This document shows positions 1 through 10,732 of a DNA stretch of 64,000 nt, one piece after another (the first letter of the stretch is position 1; each line of letters starts with the position of its first letter). Source of the stretch: Gari tellinella. Its lineage: Eukaryota > Mollusca > Bivalvia > Cardiida > Psammobiidae. The stretch covers positions 56,047,550-56,111,549 of the forward strand of contig OV277864.1 in NCBI GenBank assembly GCA_922989275.2, written 5' to 3'. A program made the position numbers and the translations under genes. The notes under the pieces are model-generated. The model worked only from the letters and a program-made list of their open reading frames with translations, did not search any database and was not told the DNA's origin.

Positions 1-130
1 GATGGTACATGTAGCTTAAGGCAAGCTGAAAGTAAAGCAGAATGCGCCTTCAGGGGCATTCTGCTTTACTTTCAACCTGCTTTAATGCGTCACCTATCTT
101 CAAAACTAGAAACAGGCTACTTGGTAAAGG
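1..130. mobile_element. family A MITE, cut by window start
   Basis: Hairpin core (agtaaagcagaatgcgcc with its inverted copy) followed by the family A arm ending 'aaacaggctacttggtaaag'. The left part lies outside the window. Confidence 0.8.
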
Positions 131-255
131 GACATTTTAACCATCTTTCTTTGATTTAAGACTCAAGAATAATCTCCAAACTAATTTGTTTGGCTCCAAG
201 CTTTTGACCTTCTTGAATTCGTCAACTCAATCTTTGGCTTGAAACTCTAAATGTC

Positions 256-572
256 TTAACCATCAGAACCTTTACTCCATATAGCCCTTTTCTAGTATTG
301 AAGATAAGTAACCACTTAAAGCAGGGAGAAAGAAAAGCAGAATGCGCCTTAAGGCGCATTCTGCTTCACTTTCAGCCTGCTTTAAGCTACTATCTGATAG
401 GATATACATGTAGAATATATTTCTTATGATACATATTCATAACTATAAAGTGGAACTATTTTTTTTTATTTCTTTTTGCACATGCTCATGAATGTCTAAA
501 TTGGTACTATTTTCTATGGTGGAGGAATAAATTGAATGAGGTAAAAGGCGTTTATATGGAATTATGGGTTAA
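256..572. mobile_element. family A MITE next to a centlein splice donor
   Basis: Bounded by TTAA at 256-259 and 569-572, with the family A core palindrome around 336-375 and an internal duplication of the 'catgaatg...tactattttc' part. Its right TTAA lies 13 bases from the donor of the exon at 586-667. Confidence 0.88.
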
Positions 573-585
573 CTGTGATACTCAC

Positions 586-667
586 CATGTTTTCCCTGCT
601 CCATGCTGTTGACGACATCTCTGTGTGCGGTGTCCAGGTTCCTCTCCCGGCCCTCAGATGTACGCAT
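586..667 (-). CDS. CNTLN: centlein, fifth coding exon (probable)
   Basis: Exon of 82 bases with acceptor TTCATTTCAG and donor GTGAGTATC. It opens in phase 0, compatible with the previous exon, and ends one base into a codon. It reads MRTSEGRERNLDTAHRDVV then NSMEQGKH, a charged helical stretch that continues the coiled coil. The reading frame has no stop, and the splice sites and phase fit, but conservation to vertebrate centlein is weaker here, and another exon could lie unseen in the 25-kb intron before it. The gene must continue below position 1. A family A element ends 13 bases inside the downstream intron and a family E element begins 48 bases before the acceptor. Confidence 0.7.
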
Positions 668-715
668 CTGAAATGAACAAACCACAAAATTCAGGATCAA
701 GTTTCATTTTTGATC

Positions 716-911
716 CAGAGCCCCAGATAATAGGGGGAGTATTTAAAAACCTAAAATGTTTATTTCAGCATTAAACCCTGTAGTGTCACTACTCATTAGA
801 ATCGTCTCTTCAAGACAATTCTAATGAGTAGAAACACTATAGGTTTTGGTGCTAAAATGAGTGAACCAATGTTGTAATTGTTCAGTTATCTGCCTCTTAT
901 CTTGGGCCCTG
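716..911. mobile_element. family E hAT-like MITE
   Basis: Ends CAGAGCCCC / GGGCCCTG, core palindrome 'actcattagaatcgtctc'. The 7-base sequence tttgatc occurs at 709-715 and again at 912-918, a target-site duplication. It sits 48 bases from the acceptor of the centlein exon at 586-667. Confidence 0.88.
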
Positions 912-1102
912 TTTGATCACTAATTTTTTGTATCACATAATTATGGCAGTGAAAGTCAATAAATGAAAAATCTCTTTGTTTAACCTTTCCTTCAAAGGCA
1001 AATCACCTATAGATCTCCATCAGTTACTGTCAAACACATTGATTGCTAAAAGAAAGATGAAAGTATAAAGCAAAAGGCTTTCTGCTACATTGCCATATAG
1101 CT

Positions 1103-1354
1103 TTAACCCTTTACATCATTGATTGTTTTTAATATTGAAGACAGACGGTAGCTTAAAACAGGCTAAAAATAAAGAAGAAAGCTCCTTAAGGATTATTCTG
1201 CTTTACTTTTAGCCTGCTTAAAGAGATCATCTGCTAGGCTATAGGAAATATTTCTTATGGTGCAGATTCATGACTGTATAAAGTGGAATTATTTTCTTCA
1301 TAGGTGGAATAAATCAAATGTGTTAAAATGTGTATCTATGGAGTAATGGGTTAA
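1103..1354. mobile_element. family A MITE
   Basis: Full-length copy between TTAA at 1103-1106 and 1351-1354, ending gagtaatgggTTAA. The core palindrome is diverged. Confidence 0.85.
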
Positions 1355-1478
1355 AGCAGGAAAGAAGTAAAGCAGAGGGCTTTCTGCTACATTACCATAT
1401 TCTTTTTAAGCTTTCCTTGTACTTAAAGCCACCAAGAAATATTCAGTTGTGGTGTTCATATAACTAGATAGATGTGTC

Positions 1479-1736
1479 TTAACCATGTCTATGAGTATGC
1501 TTATCATTAACTAACAGTGTACCTGTAAAGAATACACTTGTCCTATGCAAACAGTGTAAACCCTGATCAGAGGTCTCCTGCAGGAGCCCTCTGATCAGGG
1601 TTTACACTGTTAGTAAGTTTCCAAACTATTGTTCAAATCAACCCTGTTACCCTTAATTGTTTTCTATATGGACCTGGTGAGATTGGCGATTGGAATTGTC
1701 CATGAAGTTTATGGGGTGAATGTCTGAATCAGTTAA
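1479..1736. mobile_element. family C MITE
   Basis: Between TTAA 1479-1482 and 1733-1736. The core is a long hairpin (gtgtaaaccctgatcagagg and its inverted copy) around 1553-1610. Confidence 0.82.
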
Positions 1737-1759
1737 GGCACTTCTATGAATACAAGGGT

Positions 1760-2260
1760 AACCCTTTACCCAATAACCCATTTATAACATTAAATACCAC
1801 AGGTGATCACTTAAAGCAGGTTGAAAGTAAAGCAGAATGTGCCTTATGGCACATTCTACTTTACTTTCAGCCTGCTTTAAACTACCATCTACTGGGCTAT
1901 ATAAAATATTTGTTATGGTAGTTGTTCATGAGAGAATAAAGTGGAACTATTTTCTTCAGTGGTAGAATAAATCAAATAAGCTAAAAGTCGCTTCTACAGT
2001 GGAGAACCTGTTATTCTTTCCCAATAAACGCGTTTACGCTAAAACTATTATTTGCAGTGCAAACAGTTTAGAGCCAGATCAGACGCCGGGTAACCCGGCG
2101 TCTGATCAGGCTCCAAACTGTTTGCCACCAAGATAAACAAGAATTATCAGAATTGTCCAAAAGTTGTACTTTTCTACGTTTTAGTGCTTTGCGTTTGCGT
2201 GCGTTTGCGTTTAAACGGGAAAGAATAACAGATTCTCCACTGTATAGGGGAAAGGGGTAA
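1760..2260. mobile_element. family A MITE interrupted by element G
   Basis: Family A copy with its core palindrome at about 1812-1880. Its right end is split after 'gtcgcttcta' by element G (1997-2242) and resumes with 'taggggaaaggggta'. This gives the relative age: A first, then G. Confidence 0.8.
1997..2242. mobile_element. family G, TA-flanked MITE (Tc1/mariner-like)
   Basis: Inverted ends of about 36 bases (CAGTGGAGAACCTGTTATTC and inverse), TA at 1995-1996 and 2243-2244, consistent with Tc1/mariner-type insertion. The core palindrome (gtttagagccagatcagacg...) resembles those of families D and J, which have TTAA ends. Confidence 0.82.
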
Positions 2261-2952
2261 ATGCTGAAACTGTCCCAACAAATTTGTAAACAATTGCATG
2301 CAAATCCCAAACCATAGTGTAGACAAGCACCCTCCATCCGGGGCTCCCATCTGATCGGCGAGATTGATCATTTTTGCCGCGGGAAACAAATTGGAACTCC
2401 GAAGATAAACCCACTTGACAATTTGAATCTCTACAAACAAATTAACTAACAATGAAATTTTCTAATTTCTACTCCATATCAATATTAAATTTCACTGTAA
2501 CCACATGCCACAAAACCATTGACAAAACTCTCGTCCTCTTAATTCTACAAGAATGGAGACGAGTCTCTTGCGACACCGTTTATTGATATTTAATGAAAAT
2601 AAATTACCGCATTATTTTGGGACAATTGACAGGGGAGGAATCCAATTATGTTTTAACAGCTATACACAACTTTATCATTCCCCAGGCATGGCAATCTGCA
2701 TTACGTCTTTGTGACAAGTAGTTTCAAAACAGTCGTTAAACGACCGAAGACATCAGGAGTAGTTGTCAAAGAGTAGTGAAAATATCCAAAACTGAATATT
2801 TACATACCCGCAATATTCCGTTTGTCGGCAGAATACCGGCAAGAGTTAATTTGGTGGACGACACTGAAACAGTCGTAACTGAAGAGAGGAGTCGAGTTTT
2901 GAGATTGTTCTAACATCATTTAACTGTCTCAGACAGTGACAAGTCTTCAAGT
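2260..2952. other. unannotated intron DNA
   Basis: Non-repetitive within this window, with mixed-frame short ORFs only. I see no exon with supporting splice sites. Confidence 0.5.
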
Positions 2953-3142
2953 AGTCGAACTTAGATATCTCGAACTGGCTTAACTCGAACTATACAATAC
3001 TATATTGCTACTACATTTCATGCTAGGTTAAGTCGAACATACCCATATTTCAAAGTTAAAACGTGGCTATTAAGCCACGTTTTAACTTTGAAATACGGGT
3101 ATATTCGATTTAACCAAGTTTGAGATATCGAAGTTCGACTGT
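2953..3142. mobile_element. family H foldback MITE (pogo-like ends)
   Basis: Ends 'agtcgaacttagatatctcg' and inverted 'cgatatctcaaact' type, flanked by TA. An inner near-perfect palindrome spans about 3041-3112 (catatttcaaagttaaaacg and inverse). The end sequence resembles pogo/Tigger-type termini; superfamily is an inference. Confidence 0.7.
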
Positions 3143-3154
3143 ATGTAAATTTCT

Positions 3155-3595
3155 TTAACCCAATACTCCATATATACACATTTGACGCCTTTTTTTTTTG
3201 TTCCACTGAAGGAAATATTTCTACTTTATACAGTTAATAAAATTGAGTTATGAATATGTATCTTACGAAATTGTCTATATTCTAACACATAGTAGCTATA
3301 CCCTCAAAGTCTGTTTCTAGTATTGAAGACAGGTAACCTATTAAAGCTTTACTTTCAGCCTTCTTTAAGCTACCATCTGCTAAAATATGGAAAATATTTC
3401 TTTTGGTTCATATTCATGACTGTATAAATTGGAATTATGTTATTCAGTGGAGGAATAAATGAGATGTAATAAAAGCCACTTCTGTGGGGGGGAAAGGGTT
3501 AAAGGAGGCTGACAGTTTAGCAGAATTTACTTTCAACCTACTTTAAGTAGTCATAATCTTCATAACTAGAAACAAGCCATGGAGTACAAAGTTAA
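3155..3595. mobile_element. composite of family A pieces
   Basis: A reverse half copy (3155-3306), a forward copy ending TTAA at 3499-3502, and a further hairpin arm up to 3595 ('aaacaagccatggagta'). Confidence 0.7.
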
Positions 3596-4518
3596 CGTTA
3601 TCACATATCTAGCACCAAAAAAATGTATATTAATTTTGTAAACAGTGAAGACCCAGAATGATGAGTCACAAAAATGTCTCAGTGAGGTCAACTATATCAA
3701 TGCAGTTGTTGTTCCTCATCAGTGACTGTATTACTTTCAGTTATAGAATTAATCTTATACATGTACAATATTGAATGCAGAACCCTGGGGGCCATAGTTT
3801 TGGATGGAGTCAAGTTCTTAGAACACGTTTGAAACTGTTTCTGTGACGAATTTTTAAAATCTGAAACAAGCCCTTTGTTTTAAGATTACATGTATTTTAA
3901 AAAAGATTTAGCGCTTGGTTGTAAAAGGCGATTCTATGAGAAAAATGGTTAAGCAACCACTTGGTCTTAAGCCCTGAAAAAAGCTATGAAAAAAAAGCTT
4001 TTAGAAAATATAAGTTTAAGAAAATGTCCCAACGCATGGACCCCCTGGCTGACATCCATCTCTGTAGGTCAAGGTCAGCGTTATACAATTTCTTTCAAGC
4101 TGAATGAGTTAATGTCCAGTACTAATGACAAATTGACAATGGCATAAAATATTTATGTCTCCCAATACTGATGGCCGTAATAAATACACAGAAAAGAAAC
4201 CATTATTTACTGCCCTCCAATGAACAAAAACATTACCATGACAACAAAAAAATACGGTCAAACACTAACATTGTCTTCAGCAACCATTCCTTGAAAAAGC
4301 ATGGATTCCTTCTAAACCAGGCTCCAGATAATTAATTTTAAGAAGGAGTAAACTGAACAAATCCAACACTTCCTTTAGCAAGAAATCCTGTTGTGTTAAT
4401 AAATTCAAACTAGCGTGTATTATCCTGCAGTAGAACACGGGTAGGAGTTGAGATTCATAGCTATTAAATCATGAGGCTGTAGACCTGTTCTAGTGCATGA
4501 TTATAATACACTGGCATG
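3596..4518. other. unannotated intron DNA
   Basis: AT-rich, no repeat family recognised and no exon seen. Confidence 0.5.
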
Positions 4519-4705
4519 AATATATTATTTCGATTTAACTACAATTTGCACCAATGCAACAGCGCTACATTTTTTGGTGCATAAATCTTTGCAGCCATAT
4601 TACATTACCTTAAGCTGTTAGAATGCACACATGTTTTATAGAAAATTTAAACAGTAATTCATTCCTTCTTTGCTTATATAGGGGTGTGTCCCAGTGTAAT
4701 AAACC
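4519..4705 (+). repeat. dispersed repeat, copy 1
   Basis: Shares blocks with 60574-60770: 'tattatttcgatt', 'cgctacattt', and 'cttctttg-ttat-taggggg' type sequence, in the same order and orientation. Nature unknown, possibly a LINE or DNA transposon fragment. Confidence 0.55.
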
Positions 4706-4849
4706 CCAACTCATCCATCCATCCTTTAGAGTATTTTGCTTTACTTTCAACCTGCTTCAAGTACTGCATGGTCAGTCTCAAAGCTAGAAACAGGTTATGA
4801 GGTTCAATATTATACCCATGCACCTTTTAAATGATTCCTAAATGAAAGT

Positions 4850-5063
4850 TTAACCCTTAGCCTGCCACTCACGACTATAGCTCCATATGCAAACAGCTTG
4901 GATCCGGATGAGACGCCGAGTAACTCGGCGTCTCATCCGGATCCAAGCTGTTTGACACTCGGACAACATTTTCAGCAATTTTGAGCAACTTTGAAGCACT
5001 TTGAAACTTGAAGCAGACGAGAAATAAAGCAGAAGACAATTTATTTGGCGGGCTAAGGGTTAA
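4850..5063. mobile_element. family B MITE, copy 1 (214 bp)
   Basis: TTAA 4850-4853 and 5060-5063; ends TTAACCCTTAGCCTGCC and GGCGGGCTAAGGGTTAA. The core hairpin (cagcttggatccggatgag and inverse) spans about 4880-4955. Ends starting CCC next to TTAA point to piggyBac rather than Kolobok. It shares its right TTAA with the next element. Confidence 0.92.
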
Positions 5064-5214
5064 CTCTTTGAATGCTGGGTATTTTTCAATCTGCAACAAT
5101 TGTCATCTGCTACTGTTCTAAATATAGAATTTTCTTAATCTCTTTTCAATACATGGTCAGAGTGTCAAACAATTTGGATCCTTTACGCGGATCCCCTAGC
5201 ATGCGAAGAATTAA
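5060..5214. mobile_element. family D MITE, degenerate
   Basis: Starts TTAACTCTTTGAATGC and ends GCATGCGAAGAATTAA at 5211-5214. The core hairpin is partly deleted (ggatcctttacgcggatcc). It starts on the same TTAA at which copy 1 of family B ends. Confidence 0.8.
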
Positions 5215-5330
5215 TGGCAGTTGTTGTTGTTGTTTCTTCTAAGATTTATCGTCCCACATAAGCTTTTTTCAGATGCGTCATCCTATTGTCATTACGGTTA
5301 AGACAATATTTTTGCACAGTCTGGATATTA

Positions 5331-5374
5331 GTTTAATGGTATCTAATTAATTAAATTAATTAGCTACCATTAAA
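5331..5374. repeat. AT-rich palindrome
   Basis: 'gtttaatggta' and 'taccattaaac' arms around an AATTAATTAAATTAATT centre. A related weaker repeat follows to about 5450. Confidence 0.7.
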
Positions 5375-5486
5375 CTTTATTATAACCTTTATAGGTCTAT
5401 AAGGTTTCAATTTAAGCTATCATTAAACTTTAATTTAGTGATAATTTGACACTTTGCTGTATGGAGATGCCAGTTTTAAAGTAGTC

Positions 5487-5690
5487 TGTAATAGGTTGTT
5501 TTTGGTATTGAAGAAAGGTGGTAGTTTAAAGCAGGCTGAAAGTAAAGCCAGTTTTAAGCTACAATCTACTGCGATATAAGAATTTTTTCTAATGATACAT
5601 ATTTATGAGTTTAAAGTGGAACTACTTTCTGTAGTGGAGAAGTAAATTAAAAGCCTCAAAAGGACAAATCTTATGGATAACGAGTTAAAC
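5487..5690. mobile_element. family A MITE, internally deleted
   Basis: Forward copy with much of the core palindrome lost ('agtaaagccagttttaagc'), ending 'taacgagTTAA'. Confidence 0.75.
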
Positions 5691-5744
5691 GATGTAAAAT
5701 GTTTATCAGGAAAAACCTCTGTCAAATACAATGTTTCTTTAAAA

Positions 5745-5950
5745 CAGGACTCTAGATCAGGGGAGTATTTCGCAAACTAAAATCTGTATTTCTGCATAAA
5801 ATCCTATGGTGTCACTTCTTATTAGAATCGTCTCAAAGAGACGATTCTAATGAGTAGTAACACCATAGGATTTGATGCTGAAATGAGCGAGAAAATATTG
5901 AATTTGTTCAGTTTACTCCATCTTATCTATTCTTATATGTATCCTGATGA
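5745..5950. mobile_element. family E MITE, old copy
   Basis: Diverged ends (caggactctagatc...), intact core palindrome 'cttattagaatcgtctc' with inverse around 5818-5858. Confidence 0.75.
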
Positions 5951-6526
5951 GGAATGAGCTAAATGCCTCTCTAATACCATCACAAGAACCAACTAGAAGA
6001 CTAGGATCAATACAAGATTGCAGCTTGACACTGGGACGTTCTGCCGAGCAGTAACGCGTCACAAACGGCCATTACCCAGTGTGCATAGCTGTCCAAGCAG
6101 ACTAATCCAATCAAAACTGGCTTTGACACTAACGTAATCAAGCGTGGATCTAATCTTCTCTTTCCCTCCAAAAATCACTTCAAAACATCGATGTTCCCCC
6201 TACAAACAACTGTCTGTCACTGTAAGACGAAATAAACTATAACGACCAGTATTTAAAGTGATACCAAAAACATTACTTATAATCGAATACAAGCCGCCTA
6301 AACTTTTATCATGCGCTCGTACCAGGACACTCTGGACGCTATTTTGAACTATTTGATGGATAAAATTTGACAGCTATGGAATATACATCGCAGATAAAAT
6401 GTACAACCCTCTCAGTTAAATTGATTTTCCCCAATCGGGACATAAATAAAGGTCCATGTCACAGCATACAAGTAATGATTCTTTGGCGTAATAAGGGCTT
6501 ACAGTTTCCTTCATAGCAGTGTGTTT
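5951..6526. other. unannotated intron DNA
   Basis: No repeat family or exon recognised. Confidence 0.5.
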
Positions 6527-6528
6527 TT

Positions 6529-6895
6529 ACCCACTACTCCATATATACACAGTTTAATACATTTAACCTATAAATAGTTCCAATAATTATATAACGTCAT
6601 GAATGTGCACTATCAAAAATATTTTCTTTATCTTAAAAATTAGCAGATGGTAGCTCAAAGTGGGCTGCAAGTAAGGCAGAATGTGCCTTAACCCATTAAC
6701 TCATAAGCGATAAACAATTATCAATGCTTATCTCAATACAAGCTAGTGGATTAAACAGTGTCAAAATGAGTCAGTATGAGAATATTGTGCAATGCGTCAA
6801 TATGAGTCAGTATGGCTTAATGGGTTAAGGCACATTCTGCTTTACTTTCGACCTACAATAAGTGATCACCTGTCTTCAATACTAGAAACAGACTA
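6529..6895. mobile_element. family A MITE interrupted at its hairpin loop
   Basis: The left half runs to 'cagaatgtgcc', then TTAA 6688-6691, the inserted element F, TTAA 6825-6828, then 'ggcacattctgctttac' and the right half. The insertion is exactly at the TTAA in the loop of the palindrome. Confidence 0.87.
6688..6828. mobile_element. family F, 141-bp TTAA element inside a family A hairpin
   Basis: Ends TTAACCCATTAACTCAT and ATGGCTTAATGGGTTAA. Lacks the cores of the other families and includes two 'atgagtcagtatg' repeats. TTAA duplicated on both sides. Confidence 0.85.
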
Positions 6896-6906
6896 TGGTT
6901 AGGCCT

Positions 6907-7189
6907 TTACCTCATAACCTCTGTTTCTAGTTTTGAAGACAGATGACCACTTAAAGCAGGTTTAAAGTAAAGCAGAATGTGCCTGAAGGCACATTCTGCT
7001 TTACTTTCAGCCTTCTTTAAGCTAAAATATGCTAGGCTATATAAAATATTTGTAATGGTAATTGTTCATGAGGGTATAAACTGGAACTATTTTCTTCAGC
7101 GTAGGAATAAATTAAATACGCTAAAAGTCGCTTCTATTGGAGAAAGGATTAAAGGCGTAAAAAGGTGTATTTATGGGGTAGCAGGTTAA
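6907..7189. mobile_element. family A MITE
   Basis: Forward copy with a clean core palindrome (gtaaagcagaatgtgcct/gaaggcacattctgctttac, 6967-7006). Ends at TTAA 7186-7189, shared with the next element. Confidence 0.85.
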
Positions 7190-7388
7190 CTCCTACCATG
7201 CTTAGTGGCAGATGTGCCACATCCATTTACCTTTGCCATCAGTTTTGATCCAGCATAATGCGGCGTCTCAACAGGATGCAAACTGTTTGACATTCTGACT
7301 CAAATATTTTGAAAAATCTATTTTTAGAACAGTAGCAGACGACAATATTGTTGCAGACAAAACAATTACCCAGCATGCAAAGTGTTAA
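7186..7388. mobile_element. family D MITE
   Basis: TTAACTCCTACCATGC at the left and CAGCATGCAAAGTGTTAA at the right (TTAA 7385-7388). Half of the core hairpin is lost. It shares TTAA 7186-7189 with the preceding family A copy. Confidence 0.8.
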
Positions 7389-7975
7389 GACAATGTAAGA
7401 TCTCCTTGCTTCATCCTGCAAATCTCTTCTCTAACCTCTCACATCATTAAATCGTATGTCACAGCCGAAATAAGGTGACATGACCTGAATTCCTCTTGAA
7501 TTTATGTCGTTTGCAATAAAACAGTTTCTCATACAAACACTGAAAATCAAAGACAATCAAGAAAAATACATCAAGATCGACCTCAATAGCGAAAATCTCA
7601 TTTTCTCCATGCTCTATCAACGGAATAAACACAGGTCCATAAAAGACTCGGAAAACTGACTTTTTGCGAAACGTTTACAGTCACATCGTAATGTACCAAA
7701 GGACTTTAATTTCATTTTGATAAAACTCTAGGGGGCAGCTCATACGAACACAAGACTATTTTATGTGACATCGAATCCTTGTTTTAAAATAATCAATGTG
7801 ACAGGCGGAAAAATATAAATGTCAAATGCAAATTTCCCAGCTAGTTTTTAATTTCTATTTGTATACTCTCATGGGACAGGGTAAGATACATACAACGCGA
7901 TGTTTTGTGACATGGGCTTCATTCGGTTTGTATTCGCTATCATCAAGAAAAGTGTTTTCACTCCTACGAGAGTGA
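7389..7975. other. unannotated intron DNA
   Basis: AT-rich, no family recognised. Confidence 0.5.
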
Positions 7976-7981
7976 TATTCT

Positions 7982-8174
7982 CAGAGCTCCAGATAAGGGG
8001 AGTATTTCAAAAACTAAAGTCTTTAGTTCTGCTTTAAACCCTATGGTGTCACTACTCATTAGAATCGTCTCGAAGAGACGATTCTAAGGAGTAGTAACAC
8101 AATAGGATTTGGTGCTGAAAAGGTGAGAAAATGTTGGATTTTTTCCCTTTCACTCCCTCTTATCTGGAGCCCTG
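7982..8174. mobile_element. family E MITE
   Basis: CAGAGCTCCAGATAAG ... TATCTGGAGCCCTG, with the 6-base duplication tattct at 7976-7981 and 8175-8180. Core palindrome at about 8048-8102. Confidence 0.9.
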
Positions 8175-8180
8175 TATTCT

Positions 8181-8679
8181 GTGTAAAAAAATTCCAATGC
8201 AATAGCCAGGTTTCTAAAATATAACCAAAGTCATAAAAGACAAGGAGCGCAGTTTCAGTGCACTTTAATATAAACATAAAATTACTTTAATCCTTTTAAT
8301 GGGGAAATGTGTTTTAAAAGACATTTCAAAACGGTTTGGACTCCAAACCCTAGACCTAATAACTTGATTTTTGATCTGAGACCAAACTGTTAGTCTTTTA
8401 GATTGAATACCTGCAAAGATAGAGAGAACAAAAGAGTAGTGAATAAGAAATAAAGCTGAGAGAATTTTAAACAGAGAAGATAATTCAGTGTATACAGGGT
8501 TACATCACTGTGGTATATTTGTAGAAATTTTACCTCTTTCTTACAAGTAACAGATGAACAGTTTCAATATTCAATTTCAGAATTTTATCACCAAACTTAC
8601 AAATGTTCTTTAAATTATAATATGCACTGTGTCAGATCAGCCATGTTATCAGGGTCAATATTATTTGACAATTATCAAG
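8181..8679. other. unannotated intron DNA
   Basis: AT-rich; nothing recognised. Confidence 0.5.
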
Positions 8680-8685
8680 GGCTCC

Positions 8686-8857
8686 AGATGAGAGCTGGTT
8701 AACTGAACAAATCTCTCATTTCAGCACCAAATCCTATCAATTGACTGCTCATTAGGATCGTCTCAAAGAAACGATTCTAATGAGTAGTGACACCATAGGG
8801 TTTAATTCAGAAATAAAGATTCTAGTTTTTGAAATACTCCCCTTATCTGGAGCCCTG
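8686..8857. mobile_element. family E MITE
   Basis: Reverse-oriented copy ending CTTATCTGGAGCCCTG. aattat lies next to both ends (8680-8685, 8859-8864). Confidence 0.85.
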
Positions 8858-8864
8858 TAATTAT

Positions 8865-9015
8865 CCATTACCCCATAGTCTGTTTCTAGTTTTGAAGACA
8901 GGAGACCCCTTAAAGCAGGTTGAAAGTAAAGCAGAATATTCTGCTTTACAACCTGCTTTAAGTGGTCACTTCACCTGTCTTTAAAACTAGAACAGATTAT
9001 GGAGAAATGGGTTAA
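8865..9015. mobile_element. short family A variant, whole-element foldback
   Basis: Only the 'cctgtttctag' arm and its inverted copy remain, so the entire 150 bases fold on themselves. The right end gives gggTTAA at 9012-9015. Confidence 0.8.
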
Positions 9016-9094
9016 TCTATTACGTAAGGAGGGACAGGGGTAAGTGAGAGAGTGAATGAGCGTGTGAGTGAGTGATGAGCGAGCTAGGAATGGG

Positions 9095-9232
9095 GTAGCA
9101 TGCTTTTAGCTACTACAGTATATATCTAATAGGGTATAGGGAATATTTTTTATGGTACATGTTCCAATCTGTGATTCTTCAGTGAAAGAATAAATTACAG
9201 GCGTAAAAAGGCATAGTATTGAAGGAATAGGT
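9095..9232. mobile_element. family A MITE, right half
   Basis: From 'ctactacagtatatatc' to 'ggcgtaaaaaggcatag'; the core palindrome is lost. Confidence 0.65.
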
Positions 9233-9489
9233 GAATTCTTTGAAGCATCCACCATACCATTACAAAACTTCCCAATTCACCACTCATACAGAGAATGAAA
9301 AACCCTGCAGCTTACATTGTCGTAAATCTATACATTTTAAAATCTTTGTAGAATGTAAAATTTTATTACTACCATTTCCATATGCAATTAGTTATAAAGT
9401 TGTTCCTACCGGCAATCAATGGTAACTCTACCAAGCTTTAATTCCTCGCTACAGTCAAAACATGTGCTGGCTGGCTATATAACATGAAG

Positions 9490-9682
9490 CAAGGCTACAG
9501 ATAAGGGGGGTATTTCAAAAACTAAAATCTTTATTTCTCAATTAAACCCTATGGTGTCACTACTCATTAGAATCGTCTCTTCGAGACGATTCTAATGAGT
9601 AGTAACACCATAGGATTTGGTGGTAAAATGAGTGAGAAAGTGTTGGATTTATTCATTTTACCCCCTCTTATCTGGAGCCCTG
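9490..9682. mobile_element. family E MITE
   Basis: Ends CAAGGCTACAGATAAG and TATCTGGAGCCCTG, with atgaag duplicated at 9484-9489 and 9683-9688. Core 'ctcattagaatcgtctcttcg' type palindrome is nearly perfect. Confidence 0.9.
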
Positions 9683-9864
9683 ATGAAGTACAATAGCTTC
9701 CTTATTTTGCCAATGACAGCTTACTGGGACAGTAAAAGACATGCAGAAAGCCCTAAGGAATTTTCTGCATGACATAAATTCTGCATTAAGAAGGTAAAAC
9801 ATTTTTGTCTTACAAGATGGAAATTACTTCTGTCTTGAATTTTGAATCCTTGCTCAACATATGT

Positions 9865-10080
9865 TTAACTTTAAGCATGCTAGCTGGGAAGTCATGTTAA
9901 CCTTTGCAAACAGTTTGGATCCTGATGAGACGCTGCGTAACGCAGCGTCTCATCATGATCCAAACTGTTTGACAGTATGACTGTGTTTTGAAAAGAAAAT
10001 TTGAAAAAACTATTTATTAGAGCAGCAGCAGACGACAATTGTTGCAAACTAAAAAAATTACCCCGCATGCTAAGAGTTAA
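9865..10080. mobile_element. family D MITE
   Basis: TTAACTTTAAGCATGC ... GCATGCTAAGAGTTAA with core hairpin 'ggatcctgatgagacgctgc' at 9907-9970. Confidence 0.85.
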
Positions 10081-10516
10081 CTGTAAAATAAATCATATTT
10101 ATTATCACCAAAGTATTTGAATACAAACTGCGTAGAACATTAAAGTGGAAGATGATCATTTGCGATCACTTGATGACTTTTCCTATTTCTGACGTAATTA
10201 CACACATCATGATTGTACTGTTGCGAAAGACTTGAAAAATAAAAAAAATTAAAATTTTACAGACTGGTTTACAAGCAGCCACTGTTTGACGGACTGGTTG
10301 TCAATTTCCAACAGACACATTTCTTTTCAGTCTGTTATCAGCTGGATTAAATTAAAACATCACACTTAACAAATTGAAAAGCAATTTCCAGCCAAAATCG
10401 CCCCGAATTACGAATTCAAAAACAATAACCATAACTTCGATGTCACTGACTGCTCTCCACTAAACAGCCAATGAGAGAGAGGGAGCCACCTCAGACAATG
10501 TCGAAAAAACAATTCA
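10081..10516. other. unannotated intron DNA
   Basis: AT-rich, no repeat family or exon recognised. Confidence 0.5.
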
Positions 10517-10732
10517 TTAGCCCCTTAGCTGTAAGTCCGAGTACAATGGTTATTTGCAAACAGTTTAGATCCTGATCAGACGCCGCGTAATGCGGCGTCT
10601 GATCAGGATCTAAACAGTTTAACACTCTTTTTCAATATTTCTTACGTCTAAAATCCTATAAATTAAATTGCGAAAAATAAAAGCATACAATACTTGTTTA
10701 AAGCAGATGACGTCAGGGCCGTGTAGAGTTAA
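10517..10732. mobile_element. family J MITE
   Basis: Core hairpin 'ttagatcctgatcagacgcc' at 10557-10622. Right TTAA 10729-10732 is shared with the next copy; the left end is mutated (TTAGCCCCTTAGCTG). Confidence 0.75.

Noticed and set aside
1553..1615. Intrinsic terminator-like hairpins (here and in most MITEs)
   Set aside because: They are transposon cores in eukaryotic introns, without the T-run arrangement or context of terminators.
4875..5099. ORF with 'NSLDPDETPSYSASHPDPSCL', repeated at 11858 and 46638
   Set aside because: Read-through of the family B element, identical because the DNA element is identical.
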